Both the position numbers and the translations under genes were made by a program. A stretch of 64,000 bases of DNA, taken from assembly GCA_037013495.1 (NCBI GenBank), contig CM072811.1, positions 49,815,952-49,879,951 on the forward strand, in the 5' to 3' direction. A model generated the notes under the pieces. It did no database searches. It was not told the DNA's origin and saw nothing but the letters and a program-made list of their open reading frames with translations. Below are positions 1 to 11,299 of this stretch, piece by piece. Every line of letters starts with the position of its first letter. Position 1 is the first letter of the stretch. This DNA comes from Hippophae tibetana (Eukaryota > Streptophyta > Magnoliopsida > Rosales > Elaeagnaceae).

Positions 1-187
1 ATTAGTTATCTAAGTGATTATTTTTATAAAATTAAGAGATTAAATTATATTAATTTTAATCGAATAAATTAAATGACATAAAAAAACTCATCTTAAAAAA
101 AACGAAAGCTACTAACTACCTAAAAATTGCAATGATATATATGATTTACTTCAAGTGAGTAATGAGAGGAATAAGACTCTAATAAAT
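1..187. other. AT-rich intergenic DNA, left edge
   Basis: No gene, RNA or repeat is recognisable here. The sequence is AT-rich and ends at the first copy of a 65-bp direct repeat. Confidence 0.6.
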
Positions 188-912
188 ATAATGTAAATAA
201 AAGCATGTGTATATAATTAATTATTAAAATAACGAAAATAAGTTATTAATTATTGTTGAGGAAATATTCAATAGGGTCATTCTCTTAACCCAAAAGCCAA
301 CTTGAAGGTTAAGGGATGCTCTAGTCTTATAAGTAGCACCGTTGTTTTCTCCCTGGTCGATGTGAGATTTATTTCTTCAACACTCCTCTTCACATCGACT
401 ATGTCGATGGACGATGGTGGTCTTATTGTTGCCACGGGTGGTAGTGTAGGGTGGCTTCTCCACTGCCAAAGATCCTGCTCTGATACCAATCTTATTCATC
501 CAAGCTTTTCTCTTAATCCAAAAGTCAACTTATAGGTTAAGGGGTGTCCTAGTCTTATAAGCAACACTGTTGCCTTCTCCCTGGTCGATGTTGGGCTTAT
601 TTTTTCAACACTCCCCTTCACATCGACTGTGTCAACGGACGGTAGTGGTCTTATTGTTGCCACAGGTGGTAGTGCAGGGTGGCTCTTCCACCGCCAGAGG
701 TCCTGCTCTGATACCAATCTTATTCAACCGGGTCTTTCTCTTAACCCAAAAGCCAATTTTTAAGTTAAAGGGTGTCCTGATCTTATAAGTAGCACTGTTG
801 TCTTCTTCCTGGTCGATGTGAGACTTATTTCCTCAATAATTACGCATATAATGTGAATAAAAGCATGTCTATATAATTAATTATTAAAAAAACGAAAACT
901 AGTTATTAATTA
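188..912. repeat. 65-bp direct repeats flanking the TRIM array
   Basis: Positions 188-252 and 848-912 are near-identical 65-bp copies, both starting 'ataatgt' and ending 'agttattaatta', with a handful of mismatches. They bracket a 584-bp LTR-type insertion. The left copy abuts the insertion directly; the right copy begins a few bases beyond the other end. This is far longer than the 5-6 bp target duplication expected of an LTR element, so it is either an older tandem duplication into which the element jumped or a product of repair at insertion. Confidence 0.75.
253..836 (-). mobile_element. Tandem TRIM (miniature LTR retrotransposon) array, three LTRs
   Basis: Read on the minus strand this is LTR-internal-LTR-internal-LTR. 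The LTRs (about 717-836, 489-610 and 254-382; roughly 120-129 bp) start TGTTGA or TTGAGGAAATA and share the blocks 'CACATCGACCAGG', 'CTTATAAGA' and 'TTAAGAGAA'. After each of the first two LTRs comes TGGTATCAGAGC (complement at 705-716 and 477-488), the classic plant primer-binding site for initiator tRNA-Met. Directly before each following LTR is a purine tract (complement at 611-621 and 383-393). The two internal segments are each 106 bp and have no coding capacity. The outer ends form a short inverted repeat (TTGAGGAAATA / TATTTCCTCAA). TAATTA at 247-252 and 837-842 could be the target duplication. These features define a terminal-repeat retrotransposon in miniature; the shared middle LTR points to unequal recombination. 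Short open frames across it have no independent support. Confidence 0.85.
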
Positions 913-1077
913 GGCATCGATCGTAACTTATTTTTGCACGGAAACATTAGAAAATCGTCCTTCCGACTTTTGTTCTCCCGAAAATAAAGTTAATAAAATT
1001 GAAGATTATTATAAATTAAATAATAATAATAATAATAATTTAATTAATAATAAATAATACTCTAAACTCATCTGAAT
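913..1077. other. AT-rich spacer with short AAT microsatellite
   Basis: Short spacer between the TRIM array and the copia element, with an (AAT)n run near 1021-1040. No gene is seen. Confidence 0.6.
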
Positions 1078-1307
1078 TGTTAAGTTATATTTATTTCCCT
1101 TGTACTACACTTCCACTATTTCACTTGTACTACACTTCCACTATTTCACTTGTACTACACTTGTACTATTTCACTTGTACTACACTTACTATTTCACTTG
1201 TACTACACTTGTTACAACTCTATAAATAGAGTTCTCTATGTATATTCTCAAACACATCAATACAACATTAAATCATTCTTTCTTCTTATCTCTCTATACT
1301 CTTCACA
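1078..1307 (+). repeat. 5' LTR of the copia element
   Basis: A 230-bp LTR beginning TGTTAAG and ending CTCTTCACA. The 5' half (about 1100-1205) is a run of imperfect repeats of 'cacttgtactacacttccactattt', with more units than the 3' LTR, which explains the 62-bp length difference. A TATAAATA box lies at 1221-1228 and would drive the element's transcript. Confidence 0.92.
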
Positions 1308-1320
1308 TGATATCAAAGCC
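1308..1320 (+). other. Degenerate primer-binding site of the copia element
   Basis: TGATATCAAAGCC directly follows the 5' LTR and differs at two positions from the tRNA-iMet complement TGGTATCAGAGCC. Its position (immediately after the CA end) supports the assignment. Confidence 0.8.
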
Positions 1321-1377
1321 TTTCATATACCTCTAAAATTTCCATCAAAATTTCGCCTCTCTTCATCACAGCCAACC

Positions 1378-1515
1378 CGACTCACCCTAACTCGGTTCAC
1401 TTTCAACCCGGCTCACCTAAACTCGGCTCACTCCAACCCGACTCACCTCAACTCGGCTCACTCCAACCCAGCTCACCTCAACTTGGCTCACTCCAACCCG
1501 GCTCACCTCAACCTA
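1378..1515 (+). repeat. Minisatellite in the copia leader
   Basis: About five imperfect copies of a 27-30 bp C-rich unit (consensus near 'ctcacctcaactcggctca ctccaaccc') lie between the primer-binding site and gag. The unit makes an open frame with a repeated Asn-Pro-Ala-His-Leu-Asn pattern, but the leader is not expected to code. Confidence 0.75.
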
Positions 1516-1615
1516 GTTCCAAGCTTGTTTTCAAATCCTCTTTTCATTTTTAAGGATATCTCCTTTATACTGTTTCTATATATTTGCTTTATATTTCCTC
1601 CATTATTTCATTAAA

Positions 1616-2650
1616 ATGGATCAAAATGATGTCCCAAAACCAATCTCTACCACCCTTGATGATACTAACTACCTAGCCTGGGCACAAGCAATGAAAAATT
1701 TCTTGAAAGGACGCAAGCTATAGTGTTTCATAACTGGTGATATCTCTATACCCATCCAAGAAACCACTGAAAACAACTCCTTATTTGCTGATCGCCTTGA
1801 AGACTCGGAGAGTAAACACCATCAAATTATTACCTCGTTCCGTAACACCACCTTACCCTCCATTCATGGTGAATTTGGGAATTTTGACACTGCCAAAGAA
1901 ATTTGGAAATTTCTTGAGGCTCGCTTCACTACAACAGATTTGGCCAACCAATATCAACTTCTAACAACTCTTCATACCAAACGCCAAAGGGCTGATCAAA
2001 CCATTAACCAATTTCTCTCTGAAATGCATACTATTTGGGATCAACTCGCTCTCTTTGAACCAACTTGGACAAACAAGATTGATGCTGAGATGTTTGCAAC
2101 TTACCGTAATCACCAGTGTTTTGTTATTTTTCTCATGGCTCTCCATGATCGATTTGAACCTATTTGGGCTTCCTTACTCCATCAGAGTCCTTTTCCATCC
2201 TTAGATACTGCTGTGACCGAGCTTCGCTCTGAAGAAACTCGGATAGGGGTTTTCAAAGTTCATCATATAGATTCTGTTCTTACCACCCCCTTTTATCGCC
2301 CTAAAGGAGGTTCAAAAGAGGACTTCAAACATCAAGGCTGCACCTACTGTCACAACCCCAATCATGAGCTTCTTACATGTCCCATTCGGGTATGTATATA
2401 TTGTCACAAGAAGGGTCCAGGACACTTTAACAGAGATTGCTTTCGGAATCCTTCACAGCATTCCTCACGAAATCCCTCTTAACATTCCTCACGGAATCCC
2501 TCTCAACATTCCTCACGGAATCCCTCTCAACATGCTTAAGGTAAAAATAGTAACTCATCTATCACTGCTGCTATTTCTGAGGATAATCATGACAAATTTA
2601 CCTTCTTTACTCAAGAACTTGAAGGTCTTCTTAAACATGTTCTCTCATAA
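1616..2650 (+). pseudogene. gag: Copia gag (UBN2/retrotransposon gag type), interrupted
   Basis: Starts at ATG 1616 (MDQNDVPKPIS) and carries the 'YLAWAQAMKNFL' block typical of copia gag N-termini. A TAG at 1721-1723 stands where a Trp (TGG) is usual. The frame then runs through the central gag domain to a Cys/His-rich C-terminus (CTYCHNPNHELLTCP, CIYCHKKGPGHFNRDC) with two zinc-knuckle-like clusters. Near the end are three tandem 24-bp units coding His-Ser-Ser-Arg-Asn-Pro-Ser-Gln; the first is closed by a TAA at 2480-2482 (CAA to TAA by comparison with the other units). Further in-frame stops are at 2537 and 2648. Gag would form the virus-like particle and bind RNA. Confidence 0.85.
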
Positions 2651-5600
2651 TCTAGTAATCCTCCTCCTACTATCTTGTCTCTCACATCAGGTAAATCTTT
2701 ATGGTATTTTGATTCTACTTGTTGTAACCATATGACTCATGATACTCACATCTTCTCTCCCACACAATCTTCCATCTCCAAACCTTTAATTCAAACTACT
2801 AATGGTTCACATATGCATGTTAATGTTGTAGGACAAGTTTCCACATTTTCTATATCACTTTCTGACACCTTTCATATTCCCAACCTTACTCTAAATCTTA
2901 TCTTTGTTGGTCAATTATGTGAACTTGGTCTTACTATTACTTTTTCCTCTTCTGGTTGTCATGTGCAGGATCCAAAGACATGACAGATCCTTGGGATAAG
3001 CTGTAAGGTTGGACGATTATTTTAACTTATCGACCTTCATCTACCTAATTCTCCTCATACTTCTGTTGCTACTTCTACTACTCCTATCAACCTATGACAT
3101 GCTCGTCTAGGCCATACGTCTATAGGACGTCTTCGTCCCTTAGCATCTTCTGGTAAATTAGGATCTGTTTCTATTTATGATAATGTAAATTGTTTGCCTT
3201 GTCAATTGGGAAAACAACCTGTTTTATGTTTTAATAAAAGTGATTCTACTTATGTCTCCCCTTTTGACTTAATTCATTCTGATGTTTGGGGTCCATCCCC
3301 ACATCCTACTATGGGGGGATGTGTTTACTTTGTCATTTTCATTGATGATTATTCAAGATTCACATGGATTTTTCTCATGAAACATAGATCTGAATTACCC
3401 AAAATTTACTATGATTTTGCCCAAATGGTTAAAACCCAATTTTCTCAAAATATCAAAGTACTTAGAGCTGATAATGCTATGGAATATAAAGAAACAAAGT
3501 TTTTAAATTTTCTTCATCAAAATGGGACTCTTTCTCAATATTCTTGTCCTGGCACATCTAAACAAAATGGAAGAGCTGAGCGAAAATACAGACATATTCT
3601 TAATACTGTTCACACTCTCCTCATTTCTAGTTCTTGTCCTAAATGCTTTTGGGGTGAAATAGCTCTTACAACTGTTTATACCATCAATCGTGTTCCCATG
3701 CCTATTATTCACAATCAATCCCCTTATGAGTGTCTCTATAGTATTTCTCTATCTTATGAACTGCTCAAAGTGTTTGGTTGTGCCTGTTTTGTTCTTCTTC
3801 ACCCTCATGAATGCAATAAATTAGAACCTCGTTCTCGCCTTTGTTGTTTCTTAGGATATGGAATAGAACACAAAGGCTATCATTGTTGGGACCCTATCTC
3901 TAAACGATTGCGCATGTTTCGTCATGTCATCTTTTGGGAACATAAAATTTTTTCCTCTATTTCCTCATTTCATGTCTCATCTCCTACCTCACTCTCATTT
4001 TTTAATGACCCAAATATTGATTTATTTCCTCCTAACATTGCTCCATTACCCTTACCATCGTCTACTATGACTTCTTCTGATGTGTCTGCTCCTTCTATTA
4101 ATCCTACCATAACATCTTCTAAAGACTAACTACCTGATTGTCCAGAGTCATCACTTCGTCGTTCTACTCGTGTAAGTAGTCTTCCTTTTCATCTTTGTGA
4201 TTACCAATGTTTCTCTACTATTTTGTCTCATCATGAACCCCAAAACTATAGAGAAGCTATTTCTAACCCTCATTGGCAGCAAGCTATGACAGATGAATTA
4301 CAGGCATTACCAAAAGCACATACATGAGATCTTGTTGATCTTCCATCTAATAAATCTTTGATTGGTTGTAAGTGGATTTTCAAAATCAAAACTCATTCAG
4401 ATAGGTCTGTGGAACGATATAAAGCTCGTCTGGTTGTAAAGGATTTTACACAGGAATATGGAATCGACTATGAAGAAACTTTTGCACCTGTAGCTCGCCT
4501 CACCTCTATTCGAAGTATCATTGCTGTTGCTGCTGCCCGAAATTGGAACATGTTTCAAATGGATGTCAAAAATGCTTTTCTCAATGGAGACATAACTGAG
4601 GAAGTTTATATGAAACCTCCTCCTGGATACACTCATTCACCTCATCAAGTATGTAGACTTCTTCGTGCTCTCTATGGCCTCAAATAAGCTCCTCTGACTT
4701 GGTTTGCCAAATTCAGCTCTACACTTACTGACTTTGGTTTCACTTCTAGTTCTTATGACTCTGGTCTCTTTATTCGGAAGACTCCCACTGGTGTAACACT
4801 TCTACTCCTTTATGTAGGTGATATGATCATAATAGCAAATGACTCTAATGGAATTATTGATCTCAAGCAGTTTCTGAGCCATCAATTTGAAATGAAAGAC
4901 CTTGGTCGTCTCCACTACTTCTTGGGCCTAGAAATCTCATCTGATTCTCAAGGATATTATCTCTCACAAGAAAAGTACTCTTCTGATATTCTTAATCGGG
5001 CTGGCCTTACTGATTGCAAAACTGCATCAACACCTCTAGAAACCAATGTCAAACTTACTCCATTAGATGGTACTATTCTCTCAGATGCCACATTATACAG
5101 ACAACTAGTAGGCAGTCTTGTTTATCTCACAGTCACTCGTCCTGACATTACCTATGTTGTTCATCTGGTTAGTCAATTCATGTCTGCTCCACGGTCTTAT
5201 ACTACGGTTCTTCGCATTCTCCGCTACATCAAAGGCACCATATTTCACGGTCTCCACTTCTCCAACAAGTCTAATCTTCTTCTTTCCGCCTACTTTGATG
5301 CTGATTGGGCAGGTGACCCAACTGATTGTCGCTCTACTACTGGATATTGTTTCTTTCTTGGAAACTCTCTCATATCTTGGCGAAGCAAGAAACAACCCCT
5401 CACTTCTCGATCCAACACTGAAGTTGAATATCGTGCTCTTGCTGACACCACTCAAGAACTTCTTTGGCTCCGTTGGTTACTTACTGATATGGGTGTTCTC
5501 CAATCAACTGCAACTATCCTATATTGTGACAATCAGAGTGCTATTCAGATTGCTCACAATAATGTATTTCATGAACGAACAAAACATATCGTGATTGATT

Positions 5601-5758
5601 GTCATTTTGTTCGTCAACATGTTCTTCAAGATACTGTTTGTCTCAAATCAATATCATTCACAAATCAAACAGTTGACATCTTCACCAAATCTCATCTACC
5701 AGACAGATTTCAAGAATTAGTTTCCAAACACAAGTTGATTGTTTCTCTTCCTCATTGA
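2651..5758 (+). pseudogene. pol: Copia pol (protease, integrase, reverse transcriptase, RNase H), interrupted
   Basis: Same frame as gag. The protease starts 'WYFDSTCCNHMT', with the Asp-Ser-Gly/Thr-Gly-type triad reading DST. The integrase shows HARLGH, CLPC and the DDE residues (HSDVWGP, LRADNAMEY, GRAERK). Reverse transcriptase blocks include [15 protein letters not shown] and the copia-typical [14 protein letters not shown], but the catalytic YVDD box reads YVGD (about 4815), losing one metal-binding Asp. RNase H follows (DADWAGD, SRSNTEVEYRAL, YCDNQSAI) and the frame ends at TGA 5756-5758. In-frame stops occur at 2981, 3023, 3095, 4127, 4325 and 4685; several fall where Trp or Gln is conserved, the pattern expected of C-to-T and G-to-A decay. 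The frame itself is not shifted. Confidence 0.92.
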
Positions 5759-5770
5759 GTTTGAGGGGAA
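5757..5770 (+). other. Polypurine tract of the copia element
   Basis: A purine-rich run (GAGTTTGAGGGGAA) overlaps the pol stop codon and ends directly at the TG of the 3' LTR, where plus-strand DNA synthesis is primed. Confidence 0.8.
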
Positions 5771-5938
5771 TGTTAAGTTATATTTATTTCACTTGTACTA
5801 CACTTCCACTATTTCACTTGTACTACACTTGTACTACATTTGTTACAACTCTATAAATAGAGTTCTCTATGTACATTCTCAAACACATCAATACAACATT
5901 AAATCATTCTTTTTTCTTATCTCTCTATACTCTTCACA
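5771..5938 (+). repeat. 3' LTR of the copia element
   Basis: A 168-bp LTR, TGTTAAG...CTTCACA, with TATAAATA at 5852-5859. Outside the variable repeat block it differs from the 5' LTR at only about four positions, mostly transitions, which points to a fairly recent insertion. Confidence 0.92.
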
Positions 5939-6515
5939 TAAATAAAACAAACATCATTTAAGATTGTGCTCGGATTATTTTGAGATTGTGATAATAGTAG
6001 CTAGTTAGCTACTAGCTAATGCCTAAAGTTCTTTTCATTCGAGTGTAGCTTTTGGGCAACTCAAATTTTTTGTTTGGCTCAAGGCGAGATATAAAATAAA
6101 GTTTTAATTTTTTTTATAAATATAATTTTTGTTATTATATTAATGCCATAAAATTAGAAAAAAATAAGACTATAAAAAATATACATAAAAAAATAAATCT
6201 TATTATTTTTTATATTTATAATTGAATGTGTTAGAATTTAAAACTTATAATTTAATAATATTTAAATCACTATTTGAAAATAATCAAAGCTATATTTGAA
6301 ACATAAAATTAAGATTAATTCATTTTTTGTTTTAAATTATAGGTTCGAATCATACAAAAAAAAATTTGATAAAAAAATTTTCTATTTAAAATGATTCTCA
6401 TGTGATAATACTAACCTAGATAAATAAATAGTGTTCAAATATGTAATAAATATTTTACATCTATAATATCATAATACTTTTTCTTAGATGTCAATTATAT
6501 GGAAAAAAATGTCTA

Positions 6516-6665
6516 GTTAAAAACTTTGCTATAAAAATCCAGTGGGATAAAAAGTAACGAAAGAAAAACAAGTACATTGTTCCCATGAAATATGGTAAAA
6601 TAACCTTGTTAAAACCTTTTAAAAAAACCGAATGGGAAAAATCCATGGGAAGGAAAAAGATTACA
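6516..6665. repeat. Imperfect 60-bp direct repeat with 'gtgggataaaa' motif
   Basis: Segments near 6516-6575 and 6607-6665 share the order 'gttaaaa ... cc(a/g)(g/a)tggga(t)aaaa ... gaaaaac/gaaaaag ... taca'. The first has 'ccagtgggataaaaa', the second 'ccgaatgggaaaaatcc'. Similar phrases recur in non-coding parts of plant LTR retrotransposons, so this is probably a relic of one; that origin is an inference. Confidence 0.45.
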
Positions 6666-9244
6666 ATATGTATACAAATGTGCTACAACAATTGTTCAAC
6701 TTGAGATGTCCTTCAATTGACACATTTTAATAGCATTGTGACAATTAGTGAGAGGTCCAAAAGTCTAATTCAAGAATAAAACCATATAATATTATTTTTT
6801 ATTGAAAATGTGTCAATTATTGAGTTTTTAGTTTATTTTTGAATGATAAACCCTTAAAAAATAAAGTTTTAAAGGAAGCATTTACATATTTTATATATAT
6901 AATTTATCTATAATTTCATAAATATTATACTTAAAATATACGTTATCATAAGTTAAAAGAAGTCAATGCCTCTCTTGGTCCTTACATATTTCCGTCAGTG
7001 ATGATAATCTCTCAAATATTAAAATAAAAAATTATAACTTATTACTTGGTTTTCACTTGATTTCATATGTAGTGCAATTTTTTTTATATTTCCCGACTAT
7101 ATGAGATATATATATGATTATATGTTAAATAAAAACTTATAATTTACAAGATGTGTTATTGTTCTATAAAAATACTTTATTTCTAAGTTATCATAAAATT
7201 AATTAAACATCATGTATTCATAAACATACTAGAATAATGTAAATATATTATAAATGGTAAAATAATAACTCATTTATCCAATGATTGCATTACATTCTCT
7301 AAAATAAAACTCATTATTTTGGGGTTACCTAAGGTTCAATATAAGTCTTGATAATATTTATCAATGTCAATAAATATATCAAGTATCTATCATTTTATTA
7401 TATGATATTAATTAATGATCAAGTGAAGATCAATTTTTAAAATAAAGAAACAAAATAATATTTAGATATGAAATGCATCTATTGAATTTTAATGCTAATG
7501 TGAATGCATTATATATTTATTAAAATTTCTAAATAGATCCACATTATTTTAATAATACATGTATTTATTAACCGACAACTCGACTCGTTAGAAGTGACTC
7601 AAAATATAGCAGGTAGTAATACCAACTTGAAAGTTCTTTCTATCATAAAGTACCAAATGATACCATTGAAAATGGTTCAGAGGATATAAAATTGAAAACT
7701 AAGGAAAATGTATGTAACAAACTATTTGCATATGGGAATCCCAATGTCAAAAAAGTCAAACTTATAAAATGAGGTACTTTCAAGTCAACGAGCCACAATT
7801 ACAAAGATATGCGAAGAAGTTGGGTTGCCCAAGATATTGCAACTATTGACATCTGAAGATATAGCCAAATTCATGCAGTTAAAGTGGTATCCTAACTCAC
7901 CACTAAAGATATTATGTAGATAAAGATTGCATAGGAAGTATGCTCTTGCAATTATCCATAAATACAACTATTCTTAGTGACTTTTGGCACCCATGTTAAT
8001 TTAGCAATGAACAAGGTAAGTCAACACTTAATTATGAATAACCTATTTTCCCAGCTATTAACAATGACCTTTTCTGTAGAAAATAAAATTATTTGCATAA
8101 GCTTCCTTGACTTGTTTGAAACCCAGTCCTCAGAATCACGATGATACAACCACGATCAGGAGTCTTTAGATGAAAGCTCTTATCTAGACAACTTTCATTC
8201 AATGGTAGAATTTCCAGTAAGGATGGCTTCATTGACAATGTCACTTCCAACCAATAAAAGCATGTCAGTTGGGACAAACATATCTTCACCCATCTAACCA
8301 TAAAGAGCGCCCAATGGAAACAATATTCCTAACTCGGACCAAGCTGAATTCCATTCAACTCATCATATGTAAGTTTACATTACTCCAATTCGATGCAGCG
8401 CTTAGTCGTATCAGTTCCAATTAGGCTAGCCTCGTATGTTTTGAGTAAGCTATTTCTCTTCGATTATTGTTAGGTCTAGTTGAGGTAGGCCCAGATCCAC
8501 ACTCTTATTCACTATAGCGATCCTCATCAGCCATTCCAACAATCCTTTCCCGACCTAGTTGGTTCCTTTTGACCCAACCATGCATGTTACCCTTTTTCTC
8601 AACATTCATTTATGATAGGTTTATTTTTGTTTACCAGCCATTAGATCGCACATATATTCTACATAGATTGTAGCTCATTGCTTCAACTCGTGATTTGATC
8701 CAAGCCGAGTTATTATATCTTAAACCAAGTTGCACCAACTCTCGTCCACGCTCGAACCAAATAGCATATAATGTCAATTTGCATATTATTTGCTTGTGAC
8801 TCACTCTAGCCCTTGACCCAATTGATAGGTAGTCTCTTCATTCCCAAATGTCAATACAAAGACATGATACTTATGTGATTATAGGTGAGATATAAGGTAT
8901 GTGATCATTAGGATCAAATTCAAGGATAAGATGAATTAGGTTCTTTCTATATTCAGGATAGGTGTGATGATTAGTCATGATGACATGAGTAAATCTCTTC
9001 TAGGTATGGGTTCTCTTTATGTGGGTCATAGTTCTTAAAAATGATGTCTTGATGAGAATCATTGAGTTCTACAAATTTCAAGTGGACCAATCAGAAGGTC
9101 TAGGAGGGCACAACTCGAAAAAGGCTTTAAATGGACTCATTCAATGGGTCATGCATAACCAAGGAGACCTAAATTGGGAGTGCAAGGATTGGAAGAATCC
9201 TTGGATGGAAATTAGGGCAAAATAGGCAAAAGAAACTAAGCACA

Positions 9245-9600
9245 TTGTTGTGTCATTTGGACTTTTTTGGACAGCTTCATTTTCAGCCCTTAGATGGAAA
9301 AAAGGTTAAGATGTAATATTTTATAAGGTTTCTTTTGTTCTCAATTGCTCCACATCTTGCTCCAATTTTGGAGTGCCATTTGGACTAATTTTGGACAGCT
9401 TTCTTTAAGCCCTTGGATGAAATCAAGGGTTAAGATGTAATATTTTCATAGGATTCCTTTGTAGCCAGTTGTCCCATTTATTTCATGTTTTTGTCCATGT
9501 TTTATGCTACCTTTTGTGCTTTTTTGGCTATTTTTATTTTCAACCCTTGGATGAGATCAAGAGCTATGATGTAGTAGAGCTTAGTATTTGTTTGTATCCT
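9245..9600. repeat. Three diverged ~110-bp tandem repeats, LTR-like
   Basis: Three successive units share 'atttggact...tttggacag', 'cccttggatgaaatcaag' and 'taagatgtaatatttt' (near 9258-9340, 9373-9455 and 9510-9585), the third most diverged. The phrase 'cccttggatgagatcaag(ag)' resembles parts of Ty3/gypsy LTRs. No element boundaries could be set. Confidence 0.5.
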
Positions 9601-11299
9601 ATTAAGCTGCTGGAAAACACAATTTGAATGAAATTTGAATTTCCAGATCATTTGAGAGTTCCTTCAAGCTCTTTGTTCCTCTTTAAGAAACTTATCAAGG
9701 GATTGGCAACCTTTGTGGCGTTGTTTAGCATCCAAGCATTTATGGTGAGTAATATTCATACTTGTTAGGGTGTCATGTATGCTAGACTTATCAAGGAAAT
9801 ATCAGCTCTTTGTGGCGTCTTTTCCCCTTAGAAAAAATGGTTAGTAATATCCATTAATTTGTGGAGAAACACTTTGCTATATAATTTGAAATTAGCTAGG
9901 TCCTAACCCCTTGGTTCATATCATGTCTTCTTGTTCATAAAGAGTTTTCTAAACTAGCAACACTTGAGATCGTCTTGTAAACTTTGACCTCTTAACTTAT
10001 CGAGCTTAAGACTGAATGAAGTTATACCCTAGTTCATAATGTGGTCTGAAATAGGCTACATGGTGAGGTACATGTTCATTAAGGTCACTTCCAAGAACTC
10101 GATATATAGAGTTATTCTAAGGGTTGTTTCCTATTGAAGCAAAGATTGTGTAGTGGATGGTTATGTTAACATGAGTGAATTTTCTTACTACATGGGTTGA
10201 TTCTCCTTAGATGTGAAATATAAGGTCTCAAATGCTAACTATTAATTAAAAAGATTTAAGGCTCCACAATGTGTACCATTTTGTTGAGAGATATTATAGT
10301 ATGGTAGGGTTTCTAAAGATTTTAGAAAGAAGTATATAGTGTTGATAATGATCAGATCTTTTATTCATCTCACTAGAGAGGCATATATAACATCTATTAG
10401 ACATATGTCAAGGTTACATTGGTAAGTGCTTTATGTGAGTTGCTACAGTACATTATAAAAAGTTGTTTTATACAAGATCATGTCACTATCATCAGGTCGT
10501 CATATATGTGCTACCTGAGGTCTTGTATGCAAAGAGATGATTCAAGTTGTTAAGGTGGTGTATTAAATCGTTTACTTAAGTCAGGTCTTGGTTGATTACT
10601 TCTAAGGATCATGTCATTATGTACGAGTTGCTAAATGAGTACTACCTTTACCATATAAACGAGGTAACTCAAGTCGTTAAGGTTACATACCTGCTACCTA
10701 GATAATAACAAACATTAATAACTAACTAGTAACCAACCTGTTATTCCTATAATGATAAATGAGAATCTAGTTATAAGGTACTGAGAATTTTCAATTAGGT
10801 GTGCATTTTTCTTTCACATCCCCATTTTAGTTAATTGATAATTACTCTGAAAGCAAGATACTTTAAAAAAAGTTTTATATTAAAAAATATTTAATAAAAA
10901 AATTGTTAAAAATATATAACAATAAATTATCAATTTTTTTTAAATTTTTATAACTTTTATTAGTTATGGTTAAAGATAATATTTAAAAATTAATATTTTT
11001 ATAACAATTAAATAAATAAAATATTATATTATATTTTTGCTATTAATATATTGCAAGCAAAAGATAAATATATTATAAAGTTAACGAAAAAATAAAAATA
11101 ATTTTTAACATAATTAAGGGATATATAATATACATAAAAAAAAGAGTATACTGTTAAACACAACAAAAATAATAGAAAATTTTAAGGAGAAAAAGGAGCA
11201 AGTTGAAAATATATGTACCTCTCGGTCACCACCCAAGTCTTACCGCCGAGAAAACGCAAGTTGGAGTTGAGTCCAACCCTAAGTCCGTAAGTAACAAAC

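Larger units (their letters stand above)
1078..5938 (+). mobile_element. Ty1/copia LTR retrotransposon, nearly complete but inactive
   Basis: A 4.86-kb element with two TG...CA LTRs, a tRNA-Met-type primer site, one gag-pol reading frame in the order gag, protease, integrase, reverse transcriptase, RNase H (the copia order), and a purine tract before the 3' LTR. Flanks 'tgaat' (1073-1077) and 'taaat' (5939-5943) may be a 5-bp target duplication with one mismatch. All coding blocks lie in one frame but are cut by at least ten stop codons, and the reverse transcriptase active site is damaged, so this copy cannot encode its own proteins. The clade was not assigned. Confidence 0.95.

Noticed and set aside
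277..788. Several 70-80 codon open frames on both strands
   Set aside because: They are reading frames through the non-coding TRIM repeats; the same frame recurs in each unit because the DNA is repeated.
1150..1614. 154-codon open frame with repeated Asn-Pro-Ala-His-Leu-Asn words
   Set aside because: It lies in the LTR and leader of the copia element and its repeat pattern comes from a DNA minisatellite; no gene support.
6342..6352. 'ggttcgaatca', a perfect-looking tRNA B box
   Set aside because: No A box at the right distance and no cloverleaf could be drawn; taken as chance.
9019..9225. 68-codon open frame
   Set aside because: No known family, no splice context and located in old repeat-like DNA.
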